The notes: generated by a model from the letters alone, not told the origin. A stretch of DNA of 64,000 nucleotides from Flavobacteriales bacterium (GCA_020635725.1 JACJZF010000002.1:62001-126000), one strand, 5' to 3'; counted from the first letter of the stretch, positions 51,264 through 60,046 are shown. Numbers and translations: made by a program.

Positions 51264-51665
51264 ATGCTGCGTCAGCTGCGCTGGGCTCTGCTCTGGGCCT
51301 TGCTGATCCTCGTGCTCTGCCTCATGCCGGGCGCGGCGCTCCCCGCTTGGGACTGGGCTGATGTGCTCAGCGTGGACAAGCTCGTGCACGCCGGGCTCTT
51401 CGCGGTGCTCGGGGTCCTGCTCTTCATCGGCATCAGCAGGCACTATCGGGCCCGGGAGCTGCGTTCAGCAACGGTGCTAGCCGTCATTCTGGTCGGTATC
51501 GCCTACGGAGGCGGCCTGGAACTCATGCAGATGCTCTCCGCGCTCGGGCGCCGCGGTGATTGGAATGATTTCATCGCCAACGCGACCGGCATGGGCCTCG
51601 CCTGGGGCTGGTACCGGTGGCGCTGGGCCGGACAACGGCAGGCGCCGGATACGGTGGATGCTTAG
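51264..51665 (+). CDS. VanZ-like membrane protein
   Basis: The 133-residue protein has four membrane helices and the VanZ pattern: DKLVHAGLFAVLGVLLF, then an acidic GGGLELMQMLSALGRRGDWNDFIANATG (cited in part). VanZ-family proteins have no certain biochemical role. ATG 51264 lies 5 nt after gcvH. Its stop TAG lies inside the promoter box of tonB. Confidence 0.82.
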   Translation: MLRQLRWALLWALLILVLCLMPGAALPAWDWADVLSVDKLVHAGLFAVLGVLLFIGISRHYRARELRSATVLAVILVGIAYGGGLELMQMLSALGRRGDWNDFIANATGMGLAWGWYRWRWAGQRQAPDTVDA

Positions 51666-51670
51666 TTTTG
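51663..51670 (+). promoter_or_regulatory. -7 promoter box (TAGTTTTG) of the TonB gene
   Basis: A perfect TAnnTTTG match overlapping the vanZ stop codon, 44 nt before the ATG at 51715. Confidence 0.5.
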
Positions 51671-51714
51671 AACCCAAGCCCCGCTGAGGGGTACAGTCGG
51701 AAAATCCTGTTGCC

Positions 51715-52380
51715 ATGGAACTGAAGAAGAATCCCGAAGCCGACCTGGAGAAGCGCAAAGGCAGCTTCCTGCTCATCGGCCTGCTCACGGCGTTCGCCCT
51801 CACGCTGGTCGCCTTCGAATGGACCACCTTCGAGCGCAAGGCCGAAGGACTGGGCGAGCTGCAGCTCGACCTGCTCGAGGAAGAGGTGATTCCGCCGAGC
51901 GCCACCCCGCCGCCGCCGCCGCCCCCACCGCCTGCCCCCAGCACCGTGCTGGAGATCGTGGACGATGAGGAGGAGGTGGTTGAGGAAGAGGTCGTGGAGA
52001 CCGAAGTGCAGGAGAACACTGTGGTGGAGGCGCCCGTGCAGCGCGAGGAGGAAGTGGAGGAGGAGCAGATCTTCACCATCGTGGAGGAGCAGCCTGCTTT
52101 CCCCGGTGGCGTTGAAGAGATGTACAAGTACCTCGGCAAGGCCGTGAAGTACCCCGAGATGGCCAAGGATGCCGGCATCAGCGGCACGGTGTACGTCACC
52201 TTCGAAGTGGACAAGGAAGGCAACATCAAGGATGTGAAGGTGCTCCGTGGCATCGGCGGCGGCTGCGACGAGGAGGCCATCCGCGTGGTGAAGGCCATGC
52301 CGAAATGGAAGCCTGGCAAGCAGCGCGGCAAGCCCGTGCGCGTGCAGTTCAACCTGCCCATCAAGTTCACGCTACGCTGA
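51715..52380 (+). CDS. tonB: TonB-family energy transducer
   Basis: The 221-residue protein has a single membrane helix (about 17-35), a proline-rich stretch (PPSATPPPPPPPPPAPS), a Glu/Val-rich region and a TonB C-terminal domain (VTFEVDKEGNIKDVKVLRGI to PVRVQFNLPIKF). It transmits inner-membrane proton force to outer-membrane transporters. Several TonB paralogues usually exist in this phylum, so the name is generic. A strong terminator follows 22 nt after the stop. Confidence 0.9.
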   Translation: MELKKNPEADLEKRKGSFLLIGLLTAFALTLVAFEWTTFERKAEGLGELQLDLLEEEVIPPSATPPPPPPPPPAPSTVLEIVDDEEEVVEEEVVETEVQENTVVEAPVQREEEVEEEQIFTIVEEQPAFPGGVEEMYKYLGKAVKYPEMAKDAGISGTVYVTFEVDKEGNIKDVKVLRGIGGGCDEEAIRVVKAMPKWKPGKQRGKPVRVQFNLPIKFTLR

Positions 52381-52402
52381 TCGCCTGACGCATTGAAAAG
52401 CG

Positions 52403-52434
52403 AAGGCCCCGGATTCCGGGGCCTTCTTCTTTTT
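52403..52434. terminator. Strong, probably bidirectional, intrinsic terminator between tonB and cysN
   Basis: A perfect 10-bp stem (AAGGCCCCGG against CCGGGGCCTT, loop ATT) is followed by CTTCTTTTT. On the minus strand CGCTTTTC follows the stem. It sits between the convergent tonB and cysN stops. Confidence 0.9.
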
Positions 52435-52445
52435 CAGGGGGCGGT

Positions 52446-53699
52446 TCACACGATCATGCCGGCCGCCACGGTCTCGTTGGTGGACTCATCGATGAGGATG
52501 AGGCTGCCCGTGGACCGATTGCGCTGGTAGGGGTCCACGTGCAAGGGCACGGTGGTGCGCAGCTGCACGCGCCCGATGTCGTTCATGCCGATGGTGTTGT
52601 CGGCGGCCTTGTGCAGCGTGTTGATGTCCATCTTGTACTTCACCTCCTTCACCATGGCGCGGGCATCGCGGCTGGTGTGCTTGATGGCGTACTTGCCGCC
52701 CATGGCCAAGGGGCGCTCGTGGAACCAGCAGAGCATCACATCGATGTCCTGGGTGCTCTCGGGCGCGTTGTTGGGGCTCACGATCATATCGCCCCGGCTG
52801 ATGTCGATCTCGTCGTTCAGGGTCATCACCGCGCTCTGCGGCGCGAAGCACTCCTCCACCTCGCGCTCGCCAATGTGTATGCTCTTGATCGAGCTCTGGA
52901 AGCCGCTGGGCAGCACCTGCACGGGATCGCCCTTGCGGAAGACGCCACCGGCCACGCGCCCCGCGAATCCGCGGAAGTCGTGGTGCGCATCGGTCATCGG
53001 CCGCACCACGTACTGCACCGGGAACCGGCGGTCGATGTGGTTGAGGTCGCCCGCGATGTGGATGTTCTCCAAGAGGTACATCAGGGTCGGTCCCTGGTAC
53101 CAGCCCATGTTCGCGCTGCGCTCCACCACATTGTCGCCCTTGAGCGCGCTGATGGGGATGTAACGGATGTCGCGCACCTGCAACTTGCTGCTGAAGTCCT
53201 CCAGCTCCTTCTGAATGCGGGTGAAGGTGGCCTCGTCGTAGTCCACGAGGTCCATCTTGTTGATGCAGAACACCACGTGCGGGATGCCCAGCAACGAGGC
53301 GATGAAGCTGTGGCGGCAGGTCTGCTCCAGGATGCCTTTCCGCGCATCGACAAGGATGATGGCCAGGTTCGCGGTGCTGGCACCCGTGACCATGTTGCGC
53401 GTGTACTGGATGTGCCCCGGCGTATCGGCGATGATGAACTTGCGCTTCGGCGTAGCGAAGTAGCGGTAGGCCACGTCGATGGTGATGCCTTGTTCGCGCT
53501 CCGCGCGAAGCCCGTCCGTGAGCAGCGACAGGTCGACCTCGCCTGATCCGCGCTTGGCGCTCGCGCGCTCCACCGCTTCCAGCTGGTCCTCGAAGATCTG
53601 TTTGGTGTCGTAAAGCAAGCGGCCGATGAGGGTGCTCTTGCCATCGTCAACACTGCCCGCTGTGGTGAAGCGGAGAAGGTCCATGTCCAGGTAGCTCAT
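52446..53699 (-). CDS. cysN: Sulfate adenylyltransferase large subunit (GTPase)
   Basis: The 417-residue protein has the EF-Tu-like GTPase motifs GSVDDGKST (G1), DTPGH (G3) and NKMD (G4), followed by two barrel domains. With CysD it makes adenosine phosphosulfate from sulfate and ATP, driven by GTP hydrolysis. There is no fused CysC domain; cysC is separate in the same operon. A four-helix-bundle gene lies between cysN and cysD. Confidence 0.95.
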   Translation of the reverse strand: MSYLDMDLLRFTTAGSVDDGKSTLIGRLLYDTKQIFEDQLEAVERASAKRGSGEVDLSLLTDGLRAEREQGITIDVAYRYFATPKRKFIIADTPGHIQYTRNMVTGASTANLAIILVDARKGILEQTCRHSFIASLLGIPHVVFCINKMDLVDYDEATFTRIQKELEDFSSKLQVRDIRYIPISALKGDNVVERSANMGWYQGPTLMYLLENIHIAGDLNHIDRRFPVQYVVRPMTDAHHDFRGFAGRVAGGVFRKGDPVQVLPSGFQSSIKSIHIGEREVEECFAPQSAVMTLNDEIDISRGDMIVSPNNAPESTQDIDVMLCWFHERPLAMGGKYAIKHTSRDARAMVKEVKYKMDINTLHKAADNTIGMNDIGRVQLRTTVPLHVDPYQRNRSTGSLILIDESTNETVAAGMIV

Positions 53700-53703
53700 G
53701 GAT

Positions 53704-54136
53704 GAAAAGCTGAAAGTTGAAGGCTGAAAGCTGAAATGGTCGAGGTGTTCATCTGGTGACTAAAGAGGTGAAAATGGAGACCAGTGCGTTCGATTCCTTG
53801 TGCAGTGTTTCGGTAGAAGCCAGCGGCATGGTTCCCGATTCGGCGAGAAGTTCGAGCCAGAAACCGCACTCGTCCGCCTCCTCGATCACGATACCGAGCT
53901 TCGCGATGTACTCCTTCTTGCTTCGACCACGAAATGCTGCGCGCGTATTGGCACCCACCGATGTGCCCGCTCTCAGCAATTGCTTCCCTATGACTTGAGC
54001 CTCCACGGTCTTCGGTAGCGTCCTGAACAATAGGACCACGGCTAACGCGAACTTCTTGCTTCGGTCTTTCAGATCCTTATGTGGAACGGCCTCCATTTCA
54101 GGGATTCAGCTTTCCGCTTTCCTGTTTCAGCTTTTT
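53704..54136. mobile_element. Four-helix-bundle gene cassette with terminal inverted repeats, between cysD and cysN
   Basis: Imperfect inverted repeats lie at 53704-53736 and 54104-54136. With the right arm reverse-complemented, 26 of 33 bases match, including AAAAGCTGAAA and GAAAGCTGAA. Between them is only the four-helix-bundle gene. The cassette fills almost the whole space between the cysD stop and the cysN start. No transposase and no clear target-site duplication were seen. The left arm contains TGAAAGTTGAAGG, which is also present twice in the array at 17.7 kb. Confidence 0.55.
53749..54096 (-). CDS. Four-helix bundle protein (23S rRNA intervening-sequence protein family)
   Basis: The 115-residue protein has the TIGR02436-type pattern: a first helix LKDRSKKFALAVVLLFRTLP, then QVIGKQLLRAGTSVGANTRAAFRG (cited in part), and EYIAKLGIVIEEADECGFWLELL. 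These proteins are homologous to ones encoded in intervening sequences of some 23S rRNA genes; their role is unknown. It is codirectional with cysC-cysD-cysN. Its base composition is less GC-rich than the cys genes. Inverted repeats on both sides suggest insertion. Confidence 0.88.
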   Translation of the reverse strand: MEAVPHKDLKDRSKKFALAVVLLFRTLPKTVEAQVIGKQLLRAGTSVGANTRAAFRGRSKKEYIAKLGIVIEEADECGFWLELLAESGTMPLASTETLHKESNALVSIFTSLVTR

Positions 54137-54139
54137 GCT

Positions 54140-55045
54140 CTAGAAATAGCCTTCCTTCTTCCTGTCCTCCATCGCTGCCTCGCTCCGCTTGTCATCCATG
54201 CGCGAGCCGCGTTCAGTCACGCGCGAAGAGGCCACCTCCTCGATGATCTCTTCCAGCGTCGCCGCCGGCGAATCCACAGCACCTGTGCAGCTCATGTCGC
54301 CGATCGTGCGGAAGCGCACACGCATGCGGTAGGGCTTCTCCTCGGGCTTGAGGCGCATGAAATCGCTGTTCGCGTAGATCACGCCATCGCGGTTGAAGAC
54401 CTCGCGCTCGTGGCTGAAGTAGATGCTCGGGATGGGGATGTTCTCCAGCAGGATGTACTGCCACACGTCCATCTCTGTCCAGTTGCTGATCGGGAAGGCG
54501 CGGAAGTGCTCGCCCGGACGTTTCTTGCCGTTGTAGAGGTTCCACAGTTCCGGCCGCTGGTTCTTCGGGTCCCACTGGCCGAACTCGTCGCGGTGGCTGA
54601 ATACGCGCTCCTTCGCTCGCGCCTTCTCCTCATCGCGCCGGCCGCCGCCGATGGCGCAATCGATGCGATGCTTCTCGATGGTGTCGAGCAAGGTCACCGT
54701 CTGCAGCTTGTTGCGGCTGGCGTAATAGCCCGTCTCCTCCTGCACCTTGCCTGCATCGATGCTCTCCTGAACGCTGCCCACGATGAGCGTGGCGCCGTGC
54801 TCCTTCACGAGATCGTCGCGGAAGGTGATGGTCTCTTCGAAGTTGTGGCCGGTGTCCACGTGCACTAAAGGGAAGGGTACGCGGCTCGGGTAGAAGGCCT
54901 TCCGGGCCAAGTGGAAGCACACGATGCTGTCCTTGCCGCCGCTGAAGAGCAGGGCCGGGTTCTCGAATTGCGCGGCCACCTCGCGCAGGATGTGCATGCT
55001 CTCGCTCTCGAGCTCCTTCAGGTGGGTCAGTCGGTATGAATGCAT
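54140..55045 (-). CDS. cysD: Sulfate adenylyltransferase small subunit
   Basis: The 301-residue protein has the PAPS-reductase-like fold with the pyrophosphate-binding loop SGGKDSIVCFHL near residue 35 and the conserved PLVHVDTGHNFEE and GGGRRDEEKARAKER motifs. It catalyses adenylyl transfer to sulfate with CysN. It starts 5 nt after the cysC stop. The next gene downstream is the inserted four-helix-bundle gene, so cysN translation may depend on readthrough of the cassette. Confidence 0.95.
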   Translation of the reverse strand: MHSYRLTHLKELESESMHILREVAAQFENPALLFSGGKDSIVCFHLARKAFYPSRVPFPLVHVDTGHNFEETITFRDDLVKEHGATLIVGSVQESIDAGKVQEETGYYASRNKLQTVTLLDTIEKHRIDCAIGGGRRDEEKARAKERVFSHRDEFGQWDPKNQRPELWNLYNGKKRPGEHFRAFPISNWTEMDVWQYILLENIPIPSIYFSHEREVFNRDGVIYANSDFMRLKPEEKPYRMRVRFRTIGDMSCTGAVDSPAATLEEIIEEVASSRVTERGSRMDDKRSEAAMEDRKKEGYF

Positions 55046-55050
55046 GACGG

Positions 55051-55650
55051 TCAGTTCCGCGCGATCCGCGGCAGGATGTACTTCAACAGTTCGGACGTGC
55101 TATCTGCTTCGCTGCTGCCTTTGGTGGCGATCCGGATGGCTGGTGATGTGGGTGCTTCGAACGGCGCACTGATGCCCGTGAAGTCCTTCACCACACCCGC
55201 ACGAGCTTTCGCGTAGAGTCCCTTCACATCGCGGCGCTCGCACTCCTCCAGCGGCGTGTCGATGAAGACCTCATGGAAATCCTCCGCTCCGATGATCGCC
55301 TTGGCCTGTTCGCGGATGGCGATGGTGGGCGACACGAAGCAGCAGATCACCACGGCCCCGTTCTGCACGAACAGCTTGGCCACCTCGGCGATGCGCCGGA
55401 TGTTCTCGGTGCGGTCGGCATCGCTGAAGCCGAGGTTGCTGTTGATGCCAGCCCGCACGTTGTCGCCATCGAGCACCACGGCGTACCTCCCCGTCTCATG
55501 CAGGGCGCGCTCCAGGCCGATGGCGATGGTGCTCTTCCCGCTGCCGCTGAGGCCGGTCATCCAGATGCAGAGGCCGCGCTGGCCCAGCAGGGCCTCCTTG
55601 GCTGGTCGGCCCAGCAGGCGCTCGTGGAGCGGGTGGATGTGGTCGGCCAT
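55051..55650 (-). CDS. cysC: Adenylylsulfate kinase
   Basis: The 199-residue protein has the P-loop GLSGSGKST (about residues 33-41), the substrate motif LDGDNVRAGINSNLGFS and FIDTPLEECERRD. It phosphorylates adenosine phosphosulfate to PAPS. I chose ATG 55650; the upstream in-frame start at 55731 lies beyond the TACTTTCG box. It is the first gene of the operon and diverges from ricT. Confidence 0.94.
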   Translation of the reverse strand: MADHIHPLHERLLGRPAKEALLGQRGLCIWMTGLSGSGKSTIAIGLERALHETGRYAVVLDGDNVRAGINSNLGFSDADRTENIRRIAEVAKLFVQNGAVVICCFVSPTIAIREQAKAIIGAEDFHEVFIDTPLEECERRDVKGLYAKARAGVVKDFTGISAPFEAPTSPAIRIATKGSSEADSTSELLKYILPRIARN

Positions 55651-55663
55651 GCGATTCGGGCCG

Positions 55664-55671
55664 CGAAAGTA
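55664..55671 (-). promoter_or_regulatory. -7 promoter box (TACTTTCG) of the cys operon
   Basis: It matches the TAnnTTCG form, 13 nt before the cysC ATG. Confidence 0.55.
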
Positions 55672-55710
55672 CTGGTTTCCAAGGGGCGAGCGCATGGTCG
55701 GCGCCCCTGC

Positions 55711-55718
55711 TATCTTCG
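55711..55718 (+). promoter_or_regulatory. -7 promoter box (TATCTTCG) of ricT
   Basis: It matches the TAnnTTCG form, 6 nt before the ATG at 55725. Confidence 0.55.
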
Positions 55719-55724
55719 CGCCGC

Positions 55725-57056
55725 ATGGCATGCGCAGGGTGTGGAACAGGAGCTGACGGAAAGCCTGCGGGCTGCCGTAGTAATGGCTATTGCAGCACGA
55801 GCGGCTGCAACAAACTCGATGTGTTCGATTGGCTCACGGGCGTGCCCTTGCCGGGCGGCCAGCAGCCCTTCGATGGGGTGGAAGTGCGCTTCAAGAACAC
55901 ACGGAAGGGCTTCTACCGCAACACCAGCGGCCTGCAGCTCATGCCTGGCGATCTGGTGACGGTGGATGCCGCGCCGGGCCACGATGTGGGCATGGTGAGC
56001 CTGGCCGGCGAGCTGGTGCGTGCGCAGATGGCGCGCCGGAACGTGGCCGTGGAGACCTATGAGCTCCGCAAGGTGCTGCGCAAGAGCACGCAAGAGGACA
56101 TCGATGGCTGGCACGCGGCGCGCAAGAAGGAGGATGAGACCCTGTTCGCCGCGCGCTCCATGGTGCGCGATGCACGCCTGGACATGAAGGTGACCGATGT
56201 GGAGTTCCAGGGCGACGGCACCAAGGCCATCGTGTACTACACCGCGGAGGAGCGCATCGACTTCCGGGGCATCGTGCGCACGATGTCCGACCGCTTCAAG
56301 GTGCGCCTGGAGATGAAGCAGATCGGGGCGCGGCAGGAGACCGGGCGCATCGGCGGCATCGGCAGCTGCGGCCGTGAGCTGTGCTGCAGCACCTGGCTCA
56401 CCGACTTCCGCAGCGTCACCACCAGCGCCGCCCGCTACCAACAGCTCGCCCTCAACCCGCAGAAGCTGGCGGGGCAGTGCGGCAAGCTGAAGTGCTGCCT
56501 CAATTACGAGCTCGACATGTACATCGAGGCGGTGAAGAGCTACCCCTCGCAGAACACGAAGCTGAAGACGCAGCAGGGCACTGGCGCGCACATCAAGACC
56601 GACATCTTCACCGGTAAGATGTGGTACGGCTTCAAGCGGCCCGGCGAGCCGTTCGTGATGGTGGGCTTCCCCGTTGATGTGGTGCGCGACATCATCGCCC
56701 AGAACAAGCAAGGCGTGGAGCCCGAGGTGGATCTGAACATGGTGGACGAACCCGCCGAAGAGGTGAAGGCGCCGGATTACGAGAACGTGGTGGGCCAGGA
56801 TGACCTCACGCGCTTCGACAGCAAGATGAAGGGCGGGAAGAAGCGCCGCAGCAAGGGCCGAGACCGCAAGCCCAGCGGGCAAGGTCCGCGCGAGCAGAAG
56901 GCACAGGCGCCGCGTGAGCCGCGTCCGGCACAGGCGCAAGGCCCAAAGCCCGAAGGGCAGGGCGCGCGCCGGAACGACCGTCGCCGCCGAGGGCGCGGGC
57001 GTGGGCAAGGCGACCGTCCGGACGGTGGCGGGCCGGCAAAACCTCCGGCTGCTTGA
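55725..57056 (+). CDS. ricT: PSP1-domain protein, RicT/YaaT family
   Basis: The 443-residue protein has an N-terminal Cys-rich stretch (C3, C6, C17, C23, C28), the PSP1 domain with GVEVRFKNTRKGFY and ERIDFRGIVRTMSDRFKVRL, and the conserved cysteine pairs SCGRELCCSTW and QCGKLKCCLNYE. In Bacillus, RicT (YaaT) works with RicA and RicF, carries Fe-S clusters and affects RNA processing; in Bacteroidota its role is less clear. The C-terminus (about 370-443) is Lys/Arg/Gly-rich and disordered. Its stop overlaps the gldH TTG start by 4 nt. Confidence 0.88.
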   Translation: MACAGCGTGADGKPAGCRSNGYCSTSGCNKLDVFDWLTGVPLPGGQQPFDGVEVRFKNTRKGFYRNTSGLQLMPGDLVTVDAAPGHDVGMVSLAGELVRAQMARRNVAVETYELRKVLRKSTQEDIDGWHAARKKEDETLFAARSMVRDARLDMKVTDVEFQGDGTKAIVYYTAEERIDFRGIVRTMSDRFKVRLEMKQIGARQETGRIGGIGSCGRELCCSTWLTDFRSVTTSAARYQQLALNPQKLAGQCGKLKCCLNYELDMYIEAVKSYPSQNTKLKTQQGTGAHIKTDIFTGKMWYGFKRPGEPFVMVGFPVDVVRDIIAQNKQGVEPEVDLNMVDEPAEEVKAPDYENVVGQDDLTRFDSKMKGGKKRRSKGRDRKPSGQGPREQKAQAPREPRPAQAQGPKPEGQGARRNDRRRRGRGRGQGDRPDGGGPAKPPAA

Positions 57057-57535
57057 GGAACATCGGGCTCCCGCTGGCCACGTCGCTCATGCTCGCGGCA
57101 TGCACCTCGGGCGTGGTCTTCCAAGCCGATACGTCGATACCGGGCGGTTCATGGGATGCTTCGGTGACCCCAGAATTCACCTTCGAGATCGCCGACACGG
57201 TCAGCAAGCACGATGTGTACATCGATGTGCGGCACACTGGGGACTATGCCTACAGCGATCTCTATCTCTTCATCGACCTGGAAGGGCCCGGTGGTCGCAA
57301 CATGCGCGATACGGTGGAGTGCTTGCTCGCGGACCCCATGGGCCATTGGCTCGGCAAGGGCACGGGCTTCATCTTCGCCAGCCGCACCCACGACGCTAAA
57401 GTGCTTTACCGCCTGGGCAATAGATTCCCGGTGGCCGGGCGTTATACCATCCGCATCGAGCAGGGCATGCGCGACAATCCGCTGCCGGGCATCATCGACG
57501 TGGGGGTGAGCATCGAACGGAGCGCCGCGCCCTAG
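57053..57535 (+). CDS. gldH: Gliding motility lipoprotein GldH
   Basis: The 160-residue protein starts with TTG 57053 and has a lipobox (SLMLAAC, C17), so it is a predicted lipoprotein. The mature part is beta-rich (DVYIDVRHTGDYAYSDLYLF). GldH is needed for gliding in Flavobacterium and is often conserved beside ricT and PBP1A even in non-gliders, as here. It overlaps ricT by 4 nt; the PBP1A gene follows after 78 nt with its own promoter. Confidence 0.87.
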   Translation: MRNIGLPLATSLMLAACTSGVVFQADTSIPGGSWDASVTPEFTFEIADTVSKHDVYIDVRHTGDYAYSDLYLFIDLEGPGGRNMRDTVECLLADPMGHWLGKGTGFIFASRTHDAKVLYRLGNRFPVAGRYTIRIEQGMRDNPLPGIIDVGVSIERSAAP

Positions 57536-57598
57536 GTCATCAGCCCGGCGAGGTTGATACCGCGCCCGATGCGACGGAAAGCAGCGAGTCATCAAGGA

Positions 57599-57606
57599 TA
57601 ACTTCG
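57599..57606 (+). promoter_or_regulatory. -7 promoter box (TAACTTCG) of the PBP1A gene
   Basis: It matches the TAnnTTCG form, 7 nt before the ATG at 57614. Confidence 0.55.
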
Positions 57607-57613
57607 GCCCGCG

Positions 57614-60019
57614 ATGGGAAAGAAGCCGCAACCTACCCGCAAACGGAAGCTGCTCTGGTGGCTGCTCGTGCTGTCGCCGGTGCTGGGCATCTACGCGATG
57701 CTCCTCGCTGCCTCCATGAGCGACCTGCCCACGATCGAGGACCTGGAGAACCCGCGCAGCGATCTCGCCACGGCCGTGCTCTTCAGCGATGGCACCCAGC
57801 TGGGCCAGTATTACCGCGAGAACCGGATCCCGGTGGATTACGAGGAGGTGAGCCCGTACGTGGTGCAGGCACTGGTAGCCACCGAGGATGAGCGTTTCCG
57901 CGAGCACAGCGGCGTGGACCTGCGCGGCACCCTGCGCGCTGCCGTGTACATGGGCAAGAAGGGCGGCGCCAGCACCCTCACGCAGCAGCTGGCCAAGATG
58001 CTGTTCACCGATCGCAGCGGCAATGTGGTGAAGCGCACCTTCCAGAAGTTCCAGGAGTGGATCATCAGCGCGCGACTCGAGCGCATGTACACCAAGGATG
58101 AGATCATCGCGATGTACCTGAACCGCTTCGATTGGATCAACCAGGCGGTGGGCATCCACAGCGCGGCGCGCGTGTACTTCAACACCACGCCCGATTCGCT
58201 CACCGTGGAGCAGGCCGCCATGCTCGTGGGCATGTGCAAGAACCCGGCGCTCTTCAACCCGTTGCGCAGGCAGGACACCACCCTTCACCGCCGCATGGTG
58301 GTTATGGACCAGATGCGGCGCAACGGCTTCCTGACCGATACGCAATACGATTCGCTCAAGGCCTTGCCGCTCGGGATCCGCTTCCAGAGCGTGAGCCACA
58401 CCGAAGGCCCGGCGCCTTATTTCCGCGAGGTGCTCCGCGACCGCCTGCAGAAGCTCCTGGCCAGCACCGATGAGGAGGGCAACCTCCGATTCCCGCGCCC
58501 GGACGGCAAGCCCTACGACATCTACACCGATGGTCTGAAGGTGTACACCACGATCGATCGGCGCATGCAGTCCTACGCCGAATGGGCCGTGCGCGAGCAC
58601 CTCTCCACCGAGCTGCAGCCTGACTTCTTCAAGGACATCGCCAAGAAGAAGAACCGTCCGTTCGACTTCCGCGTGAGCCAGAAGGAGATCGATGGCATCC
58701 TCCATACGGCCATGAAGCGGAGCGCGCGCTACCGCGTGATGACCGGCAAGGTGTGCCCGGTGTGCGAGCGCCCCGCGGCCTATATCGTGAAGGAGAAGCA
58801 CGAAGGCGCCTTGCATTTCCATTGCGATGGGGCCAAGGGCGGGTGCGATGCCTGGTGGCCGGTGGTGGCGGAAGAGGAGATCCCCAAGGTCTTCGACACG
58901 CCGGTGCCCATGCGCGTGTTCAGCTGGAAGGGCGAGATCGATACGGTCATGAGCCCGATGGACTCCATCCGTTGGTACAAGAGCTACCTGCAGAGCGGCC
59001 TGCTCAGCATGGATCCGCATACGGGCTTCGTGCGCGCCTGGGTGGGCGGGATCGACTACAAGCACTTCCAGTACGACCACGTGGATCAGGCGCGTCGCCA
59101 GGTCGGCTCCACCTTCAAGCCCTTCGTGTATGCCACGGCCATCCGCGAAGGCATGGATCCCTGCCGCGAGCTCCCCAACCAGAAGGTGTGCTTCGACATG
59201 CCGCCCGGCCAACCGGACTGGTGCCCGGAGAACAGCGATGCGGAATACGGCGGCATGGTCACCGTGGAATACGCGCTGGCCAACTCGCTGAACACCGTCA
59301 CCGCATGGCTGATGAAGCAATACGGCCCGCAGAGCGTGACCGTGCTCGCGCGGCACATGGGGGTGAAGAGCCCGTTGGAGCCCGTTCCCTCGCTCTGCCT
59401 GGGCGTAGCCGACCTCACGCTCTCGGAGATGACAGGCGCCTTCAGCAGCTTCGCGAACAAGGGCGTGTACATCGAGCCCATCCTCTTCACGCGCATCGAG
59501 GACAAGAACGGCAACGCCATCTTCGACATGGTGCCCAAGACGTATGAGGCGTTGGATGAGCGCACGGCCTACATCATGCTGAAGATGATGAAGGGCGTGG
59601 TGGATGGCGCCTGGAACCCGACCACGGGCAAGGTGGTAGGCACTGGCCTGCGACTGCGCACCAGCTGGGGCAACAGGCAGAAATACGCCAACATCAAATT
59701 CCCCACGGCGGGCAAGACCGGCACCACGCAGAACAACACCGATGGCTGGTTCATCGGCATCACCCCCGACCTGGTCACTGGCGTATGGACCGGTGCCGAT
59801 GACCGCAGCGTGCGCTTCAGCACCACCGAGAAGGGCCAGGGAGCGAACAGTGCTTTGCCGATCTACGGATACTATATGAACAAGGTGTACGCCGACCCCA
59901 GCATCGAGATCAGCACCGGCGATTTCGAGCGGCCCGAAGGTGACCTCGGCGTGGAGATGGATTGCCGGGCCCGCGCCAAGGGAGGCGGCACCGATGGCAA
60001 GCCCAATTGGGGCGACTGA
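57614..60019 (+). CDS. Bifunctional penicillin-binding protein 1A with a four-cysteine insertion
   Basis: The 801-residue protein has one membrane helix (about 12-35), a glycosyltransferase domain with catalytic E91 in ATEDERF, and a transpeptidase domain with S499-T-F-K502, the SxN motif in NSLNT and K701-T-G. It polymerises and cross-links peptidoglycan. Between the two domains is an insertion with C381-P-V-C384, then H401, H403, C404 and C411, in the form of a zinc ribbon or rubredoxin-like knuckle, which I do not recall in other class A enzymes. Both active sites look intact. It follows ricT-gldH. Confidence 0.93.
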   Translation: MGKKPQPTRKRKLLWWLLVLSPVLGIYAMLLAASMSDLPTIEDLENPRSDLATAVLFSDGTQLGQYYRENRIPVDYEEVSPYVVQALVATEDERFREHSGVDLRGTLRAAVYMGKKGGASTLTQQLAKMLFTDRSGNVVKRTFQKFQEWIISARLERMYTKDEIIAMYLNRFDWINQAVGIHSAARVYFNTTPDSLTVEQAAMLVGMCKNPALFNPLRRQDTTLHRRMVVMDQMRRNGFLTDTQYDSLKALPLGIRFQSVSHTEGPAPYFREVLRDRLQKLLASTDEEGNLRFPRPDGKPYDIYTDGLKVYTTIDRRMQSYAEWAVREHLSTELQPDFFKDIAKKKNRPFDFRVSQKEIDGILHTAMKRSARYRVMTGKVCPVCERPAAYIVKEKHEGALHFHCDGAKGGCDAWWPVVAEEEIPKVFDTPVPMRVFSWKGEIDTVMSPMDSIRWYKSYLQSGLLSMDPHTGFVRAWVGGIDYKHFQYDHVDQARRQVGSTFKPFVYATAIREGMDPCRELPNQKVCFDMPPGQPDWCPENSDAEYGGMVTVEYALANSLNTVTAWLMKQYGPQSVTVLARHMGVKSPLEPVPSLCLGVADLTLSEMTGAFSSFANKGVYIEPILFTRIEDKNGNAIFDMVPKTYEALDERTAYIMLKMMKGVVDGAWNPTTGKVVGTGLRLRTSWGNRQKYANIKFPTAGKTGTTQNNTDGWFIGITPDLVTGVWTGADDRSVRFSTTEKGQGANSALPIYGYYMNKVYADPSIEISTGDFERPEGDLGVEMDCRARAKGGGTDGKPNWGD

Positions 60020-60038
60020 TCGGCCCAAGGCCTCCGCC

Positions 60039-60046
60039 TATCTTCG
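60039..60046 (+). promoter_or_regulatory. -7 promoter box (TATCTTCG) of deoC
   Basis: It matches the TAnnTTCG form, 4 nt before the ATG at 60051. Confidence 0.6.

Noticed and set aside
53756..54018. Plus-strand frames opposite the four-helix-bundle gene
   Set aside because: They have no motif and a poor composition. The minus-strand frame matches a known family.
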